Positions 1 to 11,678 of a stretch of DNA of 64,000 bases are shown here, in pieces. Source of the stretch: Effrenium voratum (taxonomy: Eukaryota; Sar; Dinophyceae; Suessiales; Symbiodiniaceae). A model generated the notes under the pieces. The model was not told the origin of the DNA. It worked only from the letters and a program-made list of their open reading frames with translations, and ran no database searches. The stretch lies in assembly GCA_963377175.1 (NCBI GenBank), contig CAUJNA010003505.1, forward strand, positions 1 through 64,000. Direction: 5' to 3'. The position numbers and the translations under genes are program-made. The stretch's first letter is position 1. The number at the start of each line of letters is the position of its first letter.

Positions 1-1060
1 TAAAATCATGATCGCGCCAACAGTGCCATGATGCGGCGGGAATCATTTCGATGCCGCGTTTTGGTTCGCGGGTCATGTAGCCCATCATTCTGCCGACATC
101 GACATGACGATGCAGACACTAAGATGATTCGTGGCTGTGGTATCATCATGGTGCTGAGCGCGTGATCATGATGTGGTTGAACCCATGAGGAGGTCGTCGT
201 AATGTTTCGTGGCTGGCGTAAAATCATGATCGCGCCAACAGTGCCATGATGCTGCGGGAATCATTTCGATGCCGCGTTTTGGTTCGCGGGTCATGTAGCC
301 CATCAATCTGCCGACATCGACATGACGATGCAGAATTTCATTACGATGTCGCAAGATGATTCGTGGCTGTGGTATCATCATGATGCTGAGCGCGTGATCA
401 TGATGTGGTTGAACCCATGAGGAGGTCGTCGTAATGTTTCGTGGCTGGTGTAAAATCATGATCGCGCCAACAGTGCCATGATGCTGCGGGAATCATTTCG
501 ATGCCGCGTTTTGGTTCGCGGGTCATGTAGCCCATCAATCTGCCGACATCGACATGACGATGCAGAATTTCATTACGATGTCGCAAGATGATTCGTGGCT
601 GTGGTATCATCATGATGCTGAGCGCGTGATCATGATGTGGTTGAACCCATTAGGAGGTCGTCGCAATGTTTCGTGGCTGGTGTAAAATCATGATCGAGCC
701 AACAGTGCCATGATGCTGCGGGTATCATTTCGATGCCGCGTTTTGGTTCGCGGGTCATGTAGCCCATCGTTCTGCCGACATCGACATGACGATGCAGAAT
801 TTCATTACGATGTCGCAAGATGATTCGTGGCTGTGGTATCATCATGATGCTGAGCGCGTGATCATGATGTGGTTGAACCCATTAGGAGGTCGTCGTAATG
901 TTTCGTGGCTGGTGTTCAATCATGATCGCGCCAACAGTGCCATGATGCCGCGGGAATCATTTCGATGCCGCGTTTTGGTTCGCGGGTCATGTAGCCCATC
1001 ATTTTGCCGACATCGACATGACGATGCAGAATTTCATTAATTACGATGTCGCAAGATGAT
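1..1060. repeat. 232-bp tandem satellite, about 4.7 copies
   Basis: A unit beginning TAAAATCATGATCGCGCC recurs at 2, 219, 451, 683 and (as a variant) 915. The last three steps are exactly 232 bp; the first is 218 bp because 14 bp are missing near 118. Copies are nearly identical and rich in CATGATG/CATCATG, so the repeat has many short self-complementary patches. Every ORF here is a frame of the repeat and is not a gene. The array continues beyond the left edge; decayed CATGATG-rich traces run on to about 1260. Confidence 0.93.
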
Positions 1061-3071
1061 TCGCGGCTGTGTTATCATGACACTGGCTGCGTCATCTTGA
1101 TGCCGTTCGCACCATCATGATGCGGTCGATTTGACCAAGCCGTCGTCTATGCCTTCCATGTAGCGCGGCTAGCGCGTAAAGGTTCGTGGCTGGTGTGTCA
1201 GCATGGTGCTGTCAGCATGCCCATGATGCTGTCAACATCATCATGATGCAGATGGAACCATTCGGATGCTGCGTGCTGTTAGGGTGTGCTGCTTGGGGAG
1301 CTGCCCTATTGTTTTTGAAAAGGGTGAACCCCCATTAACGGGGGACCCCCCCCCCTTATCAACCAGAAATTTGTTGCCAACGTTTGTCAGGGGGTGGTTC
1401 CCCTTCGGGGGATGTTCGTCATGTTGGGACCAGGGTTCCATTTTGCAATTTCAAAACCCGAGTCAGGAACTGCCCTTGGCGCAACATGCCAAAAGCGACC
1501 CTTTGACCTTTTGGTTTTCCTTTTTGACCTACTTATGGTCAGGTAAGCCTTAGTTAGTTGGCGGTTTGCTGGTGGCTTGAATTTGGATTTTGAACCCCTG
1601 GTTCTTTTTAGAGGCTACATGGGGAAAACACCACTAACTAGAGGGAAGCTGAAAGATTCGAGTGGCTTAGCCTGATTCCAGTGAATTCTTGGGGTCAAGG
1701 CCCCTGGCCGAACATTGCCCTAGGCCATAGCCCCATGGCGGCCTTTGGGCCCCGGTTGTCCTTGGCCCCCCCCCCCCTGTGAAATTTGAGGTTACAATTG
1801 GGTGAAAGCGGATGACGCAACCTCCAGGTTTCTTCCCATCCACTTTAAAGGCGGGGGGAAAAAAACGCGCCACCTACATTCGCCCTTGAGATATTAAAGC
1901 CGCCCGCGCATTTCGCCCAGGGCCTGCCAGGCCGGGGACCTGGGCATTGGGAGGCTTCGAATCGTCGAAAGCGATGGACGTGGAATCGTTGTTTTCCTTT
2001 TTTGGGGGACCCCATGCCCAAAATCGAGCAAAAGCCAGCGACCTTGATGTTTTTACCTTGTTTCACGGCTTCGGGGGGGTTGTCGGAAGACTACTCGCAA
2101 AGGGGCCACCGTTTCTCCTTTTCCACGAGTTTTGAGGGGGAGGAATGGCAAACGCTGGCTAGTGGAAAGCATAAGGTCCTTGGATGGTTTTTGGGGGCCA
2201 ACTCACCAAGGAAGTGAGGCCCATTTAAAAGGGAAGGCCTGGCTCAGTAGAAGACCCCCGAGTCAATTTTCTAGATGCAGCCCTTTGATGCCGGAATCCG
2301 GAGCTTCCAAGATCCTATGCGAAGAAACCCAGCTGCCAAAAGGGCCTTCCACGTCGTTTTCAGTAGCATGTGCCTGGGTTGGCAACAAAGGCAACTCATC
2401 CGGTGATGTTTCTCTTTCCACGCTGAGGTGCAGGCCCTGAAGTAACCGCATCACCCCACCCAAAGGAAGCTAATTGCCAGATAGCCTTAAAAGCGTGTAT
2501 GTGAGCAGCAGTTGAGAAAAGGGAGCATGCAATGTGCAAGTGCCGAATGCTGACACGGGCCCTTTCCTTGTGGGGTGACATTTTGCATGTTGGAAGCTTT
2601 TCTCGCTTTCCGGTGACCCTCAAAGCTAGCGGAAGGCTTTAGTATCCCAATTGCGCTTGTTTGAAAGGGCCCTTTGGGGGCGTCGTTGCAGAAAGGGAAC
2701 CAAGAGTGAAGAGACCAACATTTGGGTGGCTTGCAGTTTTTTTGGGGCTGAGTACTTCCAACCACCAACCACTTCCGAATGGCGGACAGTTGTTGGATGT
2801 TTGGCCAATGCTTGTGATGCCGCGGCTTCTTGTTTGCCATTACCAAGGTGCCATACTTTGGTGCCACTTGTTTGCCATTACCTTTGGTGCCACACCGGTT
2901 ATTTCACACAACCCTGGGCCAATACTCTGTAACCATGTTAAGCACCTCTCTTTCCCGCAAATACGGAAGTGGCATGAGGGTTCTGTAAGGCTACAATCCT
3001 CTTAAACCGGTGTCTTGTCTTGTTGGGAAAAGGGTGCCCCACAAGGCCCCAGGAACACCCGAGCAGGCGAG
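1061..3071. other. Non-coding stretch, no gene seen
   Basis: After the decaying satellite edge (to about 1260) there is unique sequence with C and G runs (1347-1356, 1768-1778). I found no open frame with recognisable similarity and no convincing exon. The first exons of the gene ending at 3362 may lie here, but I could not pick them out. Confidence 0.5.
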
Positions 3072-3362
3072 GACGTGTGTCCTGCGGATGCCAATGAAAT
3101 TATCCGCTGCAGGTTCTCATGGACCTACAGAATATCATTTCGCGAGGAAACTCCGGAATATTCCGCGGTGGGGATGGGAACTAAGGTTCGGTATACGACG
3201 TGTGACTAGGGGACCAGGGGGTTCGTATCCCGCGCTTCGCGGGTGTTCCGCCAGGTCCGCTTCATGTCGAAGGCTCGCGGCTTTGAGTGGAACCTTGGTA
3301 ACGAGCTCGCTTTGAAAAAGCAAAGAACGAGGCCCCCCGTCCGAAGAACAACGCTTACTTAG
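3072..3362 (+). CDS. Possible last two exons of an unrecognised gene
   Basis: An open segment at 3072-3185 follows an AG acceptor and reads DVCPADANEIIRCRFSW and onward to VGMGTK, then meets a GT donor (GTTCGG). A second segment at 3255-3362 follows CCAG and reads VRFMSKARGFEWNLGNEL, ending in a basic tail and TAG. The two join in phase 0 across a 69-bp intron. Both have coding-like composition but match no family I know. The stop lies 238 bp before the first moaC exon on the same strand, so this could be the tail of the upstream neighbour. Alternatively the 3' segment is read straight through and the coding look is chance. Confidence 0.35.
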
Positions 3363-3599
3363 AGGCCTTGCAGTGGGATCAACCGGGTTAACATTTTGTG
3401 ACCACTTAACTACTCACTCCCTGAGCTCCTGGACTTCAGTTTTTTTTTTTTTTTTGTGGGGGCGGGTGGGGGGGGAGGGAGAAGACAGCAAACGCAAGCT
3501 CAGATTTGGACTGGGCCAACACATTCCGGAAGTGAGGCTAACTTCCAGACCTAAGGGGGGGACGTTCAGTGCCAGGAGGCTCGGCCCTTGAGCCCTCAG

Positions 3600-6500
3600 A
3601 TGGTTGATGTGGGCGCAAAGGCCCAGACCCGGCGCACGGCGCCCTGGGCTGCACACAGTTGGACCTTCGGAGGTTAGCGTGCATTTTCCTGTTAGGGGAG
3701 GCGCTTTCAGTTTGTTTGTTTCCCAGTTTCCTTGTTTCCTTGTTTCCTCGTTTGTTTTGTGTTTGTTTGTTTGTTTGTTTGTTTGTTTGTTTGTTATGTT
3801 GGGGAGGGGCAAAGAGGGGGAGTGTCGTGTTTGTGCCATGCATGTAGCAAATCACGTAGTTCTTGCTTGGCTTGGTTGTTGTTTGTTTGCCAGGGGCGTG
3901 AACTGGAACAGTAGTTTGCAGGGCTTGTTGGTCGTGAGGAAGGTTCAGTTGGTCGTGTGTTTGTTGTTGAAGCTGTGTGCGTGGTGTTGGGTTGTGTGAA
4001 CCGTTTGTGTGGAAGGCGCCGTGTTGTCTGTGTTGGAGGTTGAAGTTGTTGGTTATTCTGTCGTTGAAGGGTGGTGTTGATGTGTAGGTGATTTTGAGTG
4101 GGTTATGTTAGTTGCCGTTGGGCTAGGTATTTTGTGTTTGTTTCTGTTGGTTTCGTGAGACAGTGAAGGATCATTTTTCTTGCGTGGAGGTCTCTTCAAG
4201 GAGTTTTCCTTCTTTTTTTTTGCGGGTTGTTTCTCGGGGTTTTACGGATCTTTTTCTGGGAGTGCGGGGTCTTGGTTCTTGCACGGGGGGGGGGGGAAGG
4301 TGATTTCAGGGGGGTTCGAGTTGTTTTCTTTGTCGAATGGAAAGGGGGGGCTGTGTGCCAAACCGGTGTGGAGCTAAGTCTGAGGCACGAGCAGGCTGCA
4401 CAGTCATTGTTGGTAAAGAGGCGGGGAGGGGGGTGGGGGGAGGGTTGTCGCGTCAATGCCCATTTGCTCAGGTAGCACTTGGTTGGTGGCTTGGAATTGA
4501 CCCCAACCCTTCTAAAACCAGATGGGGATTTTGCCTTTATTGCATAACTTGCAGATTGATACGCTGGACGTGGATCAAACTGTCCGAAAGACGACCAGAC
4601 TGCATGTATTGAGTCCTTTTGATTTCCTTTTACCCGAATGGTGGATTTACCTACTGGGCAAGCCAGCAATCCCCCCCTGTAATCTACCATGGTTTGTGGT
4701 TCGCGGTGAATGGGAATGCCGCAGAACAAGCATGCAAGCAAGGGGGAAGAGTAAAATTACTCAGCCAGCGGAGTTTTTGGGGCATGTTTGGACCCTCTTG
4801 AATTGGATCCCAGGAGTTTTCGCCAATTTCCACGCCCAACCCTGGCTCCAAATGCCATCCTTTTCGATCCTTTTTTGCACAAAGAGGTGGCGCCCGCAGA
4901 ACCCATGGTAGTCCAAGCATAAACCATGTTTTCGTGAGCCTCCAAACCCCAATCCATTTAGCAGATCCCCATGTTTCCACACCGGGCTTTGCAAGTAATC
5001 ATTTGTTCCCTGGCTTACTTGGCTTGATGCAATATCACAGATTATCGTAGATTTTCGATTTTTTACCCTGATGCCTTGATGGCTTTTCCCTGATCTACCA
5101 GTTGGCCTTAAGTTCACAAAGCTCGCACCGCTCAGTGGGTTTGCCCCGCGTGACGTGCGCCTTGCCTGTTGAACCTGTGAATCTTGCGCGGGGCGAGTGG
5201 CAGTTAGATGCAGGATTGTTGAAAGAGTACACCAATTTCCAAGTTACAGGGTGTTGGGGTTCATCACTGTTGGAGGGGATCCAGGACAGGCCTTTTAATC
5301 CGGGGTCAACATTGCCTTGCTCAGGGTTTTGGCATTGGCGCTTTGCCATTTCAAAGCCTCAAGACCCGCGGAGGTGGCTGCCGCACTGGCTGCGGGCACT
5401 GTGGCGAAGGGAGATGCAGCCTGGCGTGGCTTTTGCTTTTCTCCGCGGTCCCTCGACTCTCCGTCATGTGAACCTTCAAAAAGCGGCAGCTTCATTGGAA
5501 CCCGCCTTCCGCAAGATGATCCGCGGTCAAATGCACTGTGTTGGGGTCTTTGGGCTTCCATTCCTGGTTGTTCCCTTACTTGTCCTCAGTCCATTCACAA
5601 GATGGGAGGGGGTAAATCAGGCACAAGGGAGGAATGGGTTCTGACACAAGCACCCAAAGCAGAGGGTCAAAATGGCCATAGGTTTGCCAGAAATCAACGA
5701 GGACCCATATCAGCCCTTTCAGGGACGGGTCCCCACACGTCGCCGAGGTGTTCACCGTGAGTGAGGTGGCGGGCATCATGGCGGCCAAGCGCACCCCGGA
5801 CCTGCTCCCGTTGCGCTTGCCCAAGCGGCTCCGTGCACGGGACGCGAGGGACAGTGCGTGTCACAGTTTGTTGAATTTTCAGGCATGTTTTTTTTTCTTC
5901 TTGGATTTTGGTTGCCATTTTTTGCGAGTGGCTAGGGGCCCTTCCAAGTGGCAAGTGGCTATGGGGATGGCAACCCCATTTTATGTACTTTCCATTTTGA
6001 ACCAACTAGCCTGAGCCTCTGGACTTTGCAGGAAGACCGTTTTAGTAGCAAGAAGTTCAGACTGCCACCACTTGAGAGACGTTTGCGATGTTTGTTGGCT
6101 GCTGTTTTCTTGAACTCAGCTCAGAAGATGGTGGGGGGGGCTGTGATTGCTAGGGGAGTTCGACTTCCCAGCCCAAGGGGGGAGGTGCGCTGGGGGAAGC
6201 TGCCACTTTCGGAGCCCCTCCCCACCCCCCACCGAAAACTGTTTTTCCATGCACATGTTAGGCCCCCACCTAGCTGGCTGAAAAATGGGGGAAGGTATCC
6301 TTTCGCCATTTGTGCTTGGCTCTCAACACTTTCTGGAGTTGCGCACATTTTTTCTCCCCGCCGCCATTCAAAGGGTGTTTTTCTTATTTTGCGGATGTTA
6401 GTTTAAATGGACCTATTTCGTTCCTCTCTCTGCGGGAGGGTTTCAGGTGCCACCCGCTGCTCCTGAGCCGCACTTCCGTGAAGCCGGGGGCCTGGAAGAG

Positions 6501-8875
6501 GGAAAAGAGCCGGGACATCCCCGATTTGCCGTGGGATTTCCACTTCCCCTTGTCAAGCATCAGGGATCACTCTGTTTCCACTCTTCTTAGCCCTTCAAAA
6601 GTGGCAGGTGCAGTGAAATTCACCAAGGGAAATCCAGTTGCCAGCGAAGGGGAAATCCAGTGAACCCTGTGAATCGGTGCCGATTCTTCTGGAATGGACA
6701 TCCACGGGTCCGTTTTGACGCTGCATGACAATAGGTCTGGTGGGTTTTCTTTGGCTTGCGCCTTTCCGAAAGACTTGCATGTGCCTGTTGAGCGTGCCTG
6801 CCCGGGGTCTCCTGCATGATAAGAGGATGGTATCTCGGAGATTAACTACATATGGGTGGCTCGGGTTTCCCCTTTGGTTTCATTTCCACGCCACAAAGAC
6901 GGGTACCCTCGAAAAGACGAGCCACCCATATCAGAATCTAGAACATAACATGCTGTAGCCTGGGGCAGGGCCAAGGTGGCTGGCCCTCGTTCCCCGCTGA
7001 TTTTCTCAAATTTGGAAGGCTGCTTGACCTAGTCCCACTGAGAACCAGCCAGGTTTTGCCCAGGTGGCAAGGGTGAAGCTGTTCCTTTGCCATTTGGAAC
7101 CCTAGCCTGGTACGCATAGTTTCCCTCACTCCGGAGTTCATTGACTCATGGACTTTAAGCCTTTTGGACTGTTTTTTGTGTGGTAAATGAGCAGTTTAGA
7201 GACTTTTTTTGGGCCATCCACTCAGGAAATGAGTTCCCTTCTTTTCACCAAACCGGTTTTTCCATTGTTTCAGCAACCCTCAAATAGCTCTCGGTCGGTG
7301 GTTTGGCTTCGGGCTTTGGGGATTCGACCCCCCTGATATGGGGGTTTAACTGGGAAAGTCCCCCTAAGATAGACTCAGATTCAAGGGGTTCGGCCTTTTG
7401 GGGAAATGAGCGAGCCACTGGGTTTTTGAGTCTATCTTGGGACCCTCGCCCTGCCTCCGCCCTCCTCTCCTCGCCTCCTCCGCCTCTCCTTGCCTCGACC
7501 CCCGAACCACGCAGACCTGAGGTGCCACCTGGATGAAGTGAAGGCCTCGGTGCGTGTGGAGGCGGAGGTGTCCTGCGAGGGCCAGACCGGCGCCGGGAGG
7601 CCCAGACCGGACTGACGCGACGGTTGGGGGTTCCGCCCAGTTTCCGGGTGGAGTTTGTTGGCTCCCGGTGGAGCCCCAACCGTTTTGTTCGACCCGGCAG
7701 GTTTTTGATGAGTGCGATTTTGCCCTTGCCACGCATCCTTTTGGTGGAATGTCGGGTTTTTGGGTTGCCGGCTTGTGCGGTACTAAGGGCATCTTTTTTG
7801 AAGGGATGCAGTAGTCAAGGGAACGGCCAGTATCAGAGAAAGCCATTGAACGAGCATGAAATCCAACGGAAACCGGTTTTCAATTTTGTACCCAACGGTG
7901 GTTGATCCTTTTAAGAACTCAGGCCAGAAACTCAGGTGTCCAAACTTATCCTTTTGTGCTTCCCTGGATTCTTTGGGCAGGTGATGGAACAGACCGGGAA
8001 GTGAGACGAAACCCGGCGGCCCAGGTAGAAATGGAAAGCATGGCTGCAGCATCCACTGCTGCTCTCTGCATCTACGACATGTGCAAGCCCATCAGCAAAG
8101 GCCGGCTTCCCTTGAAAACCAAGACCACAGAGAACCGCAGCCATTTCAATTTGGGAGTCCCCCCCAAAAAAAAACCAAGAACACAAACACACACACACAC
8201 ACACACACACCCATGTCACTGGCAAGGTGTCATAGGCTTTTTAGCTCAGGTTGGTTGAACATCGGAGCATTCCAGTGGTTTCTGTTCAGTGCGGTTTTCA
8301 GTTACCAGTCTATTTGTCCAGAAAGATGCCTAGGCATGGGGTCCTTTTGGTGTTTGCGTTCAGCCAAACGAAGCCACACTTTGGGGCTCCAAGTTTGCTT
8401 TCCAAGAAGGGTGCCTAAAAGTAGGGGGCCCTTGCTGGACTAATTGTGACGAGCCCACCTACCAGCGGTGCAGCAAACTCGGGCCCCATGATGGCCCTTG
8501 CTGGGGCAATCCTTTTGTATTTTAGGATTGTCAACTATATCAACCACCCAATTTCGGAGCCTCACTTTGAGTTCACGGACCAACCGGCCAAGCCTTTCTT
8601 TTCGAAAAGGGGGTGAGCCACGTGCAAAGGCTTGGATGACATAGGCTACATAGGTGTGGGAGTTGCTGTTTATCTGGGGGTGTCTTCGTGTTTTGTTTTT
8701 TTTGGGGGGGTTTCCCTCCAAAGCCACAAAAATGGGTACCCTCAAAAAAAGAAACACCCATTTGTTGTTCAGAGGCGGATTGTTTTCCCATCATGCGGCA
8801 GGCATAGTTATCACTGACCTGCGGCTCTTGAGCAAGTCTGGCGGCAAGAGCGGGGACTACGTGTCCCCGGAGTGA
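3600..8875 (+). CDS. moaC: Cyclic pyranopterin monophosphate synthase (MoaC/CNX3/MOCS1B type), seven exons
   Basis: MoaC makes cyclic pyranopterin monophosphate in the first stage of molybdenum cofactor synthesis. Exons: 3600-3640 (MVDVGAKAQTRRTA), 5136-5156 (short, tentative), 5364-5415 (PAEVAAALAAGTVAKGD), 5748-5812 (VFTVSEVAGIMAAKRTPDL), 6447-6479 (CHPLLLSRTSV), 7522-7591 (ending EGQTG), 8025-8100 (VEMESMAAASTAALCIYDMC) and 8802-8875 (ITDLRLLSKSGGKSGDY, stop TGA); without the tentative 21-bp exon that is seven. Visible family hallmarks are the KGD lysine, the CHP histidine, the VEME glutamate, DMCK and SGGKSGD. Reading phases agree at every junction. Donors are GC (after 3640, 5156, 5415, 5812, 7591, 8100) and GA (after 6479). 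CHP-to-VEME spacing is close to that of other MoaC proteins. The frame is open upstream of ATG 3600 (ARPLSPQ), so an earlier exon carrying the usual LTH.D segment or a targeting peptide may exist. Confidence 0.92.
3761..3794. repeat. (GTTT)n microsatellite in moaC intron 1
   Basis: About eight GTTT units, preceded by imperfect CTTGTTTC units from about 3728. It lies between the first and second moaC exons. Confidence 0.9.
6850..6931. mobile_element. Hairpin (introner/MITE-like) element, perfect 14-bp terminal inverted repeats
   Basis: The left arm ATATGGGTGGCTCG (6850-6863) is the exact reverse complement of CGAGCCACCCATAT (6918-6931). The core holds GGTTTCC-like and GGGTACCCTC motifs that recur in other hairpins of this window. 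The element lies wholly inside a moaC intron and encodes nothing. Confidence 0.7.
7363..7441. repeat. 79-bp hairpin in a moaC intron
   Basis: CCTAAGATAGACTCA (7363-7377) pairs with TGAGTCTATCTTGGG (7427-7441) at 14 of 15 positions. It has no GACACACCC arm and so is not an obvious member of the other hairpin family. It lies 80 bp upstream of the moaC exon at 7522. Confidence 0.6.
8180..8211. repeat. (CA)n microsatellite in the last moaC intron
   Basis: A run of CA dinucleotides directly after an A-rich stretch, in the intron between the VEME and SGGKSGD exons. Confidence 0.9.
8675..8765. mobile_element. Hairpin element in the last moaC intron (imperfect arms)
   Basis: The left side GGGGGTGTCTTCG and the right end AAAGAAACACCCATTT are imperfect inverted copies. 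The core carries GGTTTCCCTCC and GGGTACCCTC, shared with the element at 6850. It ends about 35 bp before the acceptor of the final moaC exon. Confidence 0.55.
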
Positions 8876-8895
8876 GAGCCCGGGAGAGAAACAAG

Positions 8896-8998
8896 TGGGT
8901 GTGTCTTTTTTAAGGGTTCCTCGTTTTGTGTGGTTTTTAACGGGAAATCAAAAGGAGCACCGCATTTTTTGGGGGAGTCCCTAAAAAAGACACACCCA
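8896..8998. mobile_element. Hairpin element just after the moaC stop, perfect 16-bp terminal inverted repeats
   Basis: TGGGTGTGTCTTTTTT (8896-8911) is the exact reverse complement of AAAAAAGACACACCCA (8983-8998). It begins 21 bp past the moaC stop codon, so it would sit in the 3' untranslated region and could fold in the transcript. Confidence 0.72.
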
Positions 8999-11678
8999 AG
9001 TGCCGCTGAGATGATCCGGGGGCCACGAAGTTGGCAACGCAGCACTTAATATTGCCAGACAGACTTGCCTTGCCCTTTTCCTTTTCGCCTTCTTGTGTTT
9101 TTACCCCTCTCCATCCTTGTCATTCACGTCGGGAGCTGGGGTCCTTGACGGAACGGAAGTGCGGGAGCACCTGAGAATCCGGCAGGGGATGATAAAACGT
9201 GAATGTGTTGGGTTCCTGGTATTCAGGATCCCGACAACCTCTCCGAAGACCCCCAACTCCTTTGGCCTCATTTGGCACGGGTCGTTCAAAGACTTGTTTT
9301 TTCTATCTTTTTGCAGGCCTGAACTTTGTGTCAAAACCTGGGACGTTAATGGATGTTGGTTTTGTGTGAGTTTCTGAAGCTCGCCCCAAGAAAGGACCCT
9401 GGACATTTGCAAAGGGTTTGCTTGAGCTCAGCCGATCCAAGCCGCAAGCTCGCAAGGGCGTTTCTGGGCGTTTCTGCCAGGTTGCAACCAACAACTTGTA
9501 GAAGGGCAGGCCACGTTTCAGGCTGCAGCAACCCGACCTTCGAGTTCGAGTAAGACTTGAGCCTACCTTTCCCTTGAGCCTTAGGGTTTTGTTGGGGTCT
9601 CCCTCGAGACCTCGAGACGTCAGGCCGCAGCTTTTGGGCTCTAGGCGGTTGCATTCAGTTGAATCAAGTCAAGCAACCTGTGACAAGGGCCGAATGATAA
9701 TTGTAACTGCTTACTCCCCGGAATCATGCCAACAAAACATGGTTTTGTTTTAAAGTACCCCATTCTAATTACTTGCATTTGGTCCTATAGGTTTCGGATA
9801 TGAGGTGCTCCTGGGCGGGTGCCTTGTGTGGGAAAAGGGGGTAGAATCCAGCTGTGCACAGGAGCAAGCAGCCACCCGCTTTTAGGATTTGGGCTGTTCG
9901 GGGCTCTTGGTTGCACCACGCACTCTAAGTGTCCGCGTCGCCCCGGGGGGGGGGCCTAGCCGCCATTCAGCCCCCTACAAACCACTTCTAAGCCTGCAAT
10001 TTCTCCCCCCCCCCCCAACCCTCCCACCCTGCCACACTCCCAAGCCTCACAACACCTCCGACCCCAAGCCCCCAAACTCCCCAGCCCTCGACCCCCAAGT
10101 TGGGACAGACATTAACCCCCCCGCCGCCCCATGTCCGGTTTAGATGCAGCCCAGGCAGATTCGCCGGTGGCGTTTTCCCCCCAAAACGTCCACGGGTCGT
10201 TTGGGGTTGGGGGGAAGGGGTGACTCTGCGGATTCCACAAAGGTTGAAATCGTTCTTGGTTGATGGTTTCAAAGGGGCACCCCCAACAGGAGACGACGAC
10301 AGACAGTTGTGAGAGCGGGTGCTTTGTTTCCGATGGCCAACACCATTTTTGATGTTGGTTTCTCATGGGTTCCTTGATCTTGAGTGGGAAAAACCGCAGA
10401 TTGACAAATGCATGTGCATTTCTGGCTTGTACTAGCCCCCAACGTTTCGATTCACGAGAGGGGTGCTTTTCACTGATAGTCACATGCTCATATTTGGCCA
10501 TGGACTGGCAACGGGCACCTTTGGTAAAGGGCACAGTTGCACCACCACTGTTTGCAGGTCAGCACCTGCTTTTCTTTTAGTTGCAACCAAAAAGCAAAGA
10601 CCTGGTCCAAACATGTAGCTAGTAGAATTGCAACCAACATCTGGGCAATTTACTGCAACTCCTAAACGAAAAGAAGGGTAGCCCCCGCCCTCACTGAAGG
10701 ACCTTCATCATGAGCAAATCGCCTGTGTTACCTCTCGATCGGTGAACTTGTTACAACTTGCCGCCGACTGATCCTTGGGGGGTGGTTTTCCTAAGCAGCG
10801 GGGAGTCGCGTTTTTTCCTGGAACCGCCATGTTGGCCCGGGAAAAACATACACACAGACACAAAAAAAACAAAACGTATGAGGATGTACGAACATGGACC
10901 CCCCCAATCGCCTTTTCGGGCTGTTGCCGTGTCTTTCGGCCGCCCTTGAGGAGGCCGAAGGCCGGTCGCCCAGATGCGGCATGCCGGCGATCCGGCGCTG
11001 CCGTGCTTCCTTTTTCGAAAAAGATAGGATCCGCGCACGCCGAGCCGGGGGAAAGCCAGCTTTTGTGATGATGTCTTTAAAACAAAAATATTTTCTCAGT
11101 GTTTTTCAGGTTTAGCATGTTAGCAACCTATGAGTTTGCCCAGATGGGTGGTTTTATGTTTATGATCTCGAGTGGGAGGCTTAATCCGCTTGACAGAGGC
11201 TCCCTCGAAGACTCTGGATTCGGAGTGAGTCGAATAAGGCCGAACCCCGCGACTTCAAGGAGAGCAGTTCGTTCCACGATTTTCGACTTGGAGTCTACCG
11301 AAAGACGGCCCTTCCTATTGGTAAAAAGCAAAAAAGACGCCCCCCCCCCTCCCCCCCGACCCCTCCCCCCCACTTTCCCCCCCCCGTACCCCCCGCCCTC
11401 CGAGTTCCCCCCTCCCGCCCCTCCTTCAGTTGAGTTATTTAAATTTGTAAACTCCCCCCCCATAGTGCCCATCATCCCCCTTTCCCCCCCCCCCCCCCCC
11501 CCCCCAATGTAAAAAGCAAAAAAAAGACGCGTCGCTTTTGGGCACGTTGGTTAGCCGGCTTTTGGACGTCGCTTTTCGGGTCATTCTTTTTTTAGTGAGG
11601 GTGTTGCGATGCAAAACCAATTAGGTACCAGTCTTGTTTGGGGTAGGTTTTGCCACCATTTTTAGAAACCTATTTTAT
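8999..11678. other. Non-coding, homopolymer-rich; possible exon traces only
   Basis: No gene is supportable. A good polypyrimidine tract plus CAG ends at about 9317, and an open segment with LDGTEVREHLRIRQ lies near 9150, but neither joins to anything recognised. Long G and C runs occur at 9943-9955 and 10004-10017. A segment at 10920-11030 is GC-rich and open but unrecognised. Confidence 0.45.
11321..11530. repeat. C-rich tract flanked by a direct repeat
   Basis: GTAAAAAGCAAAAAAGACGC at 11321-11340 recurs with two extra A at 11509-11530. Between them is an almost pure C/pyrimidine tract including 22 consecutive C (11484-11505). It ends about 150 bp upstream of the retroelement. Confidence 0.75.

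Noticed and set aside
3215..3260. B-box-like GGGTTCGTATCCC suggesting a tRNA
   Set aside because: No D-arm, anticodon arm or acceptor stem around it.
4550..4605. LDVDQTVRKTTR as a MoaC N-terminus
   Set aside because: Residue spacing does not fit the MVDV..K..T.R signature; the true match is at 3600.
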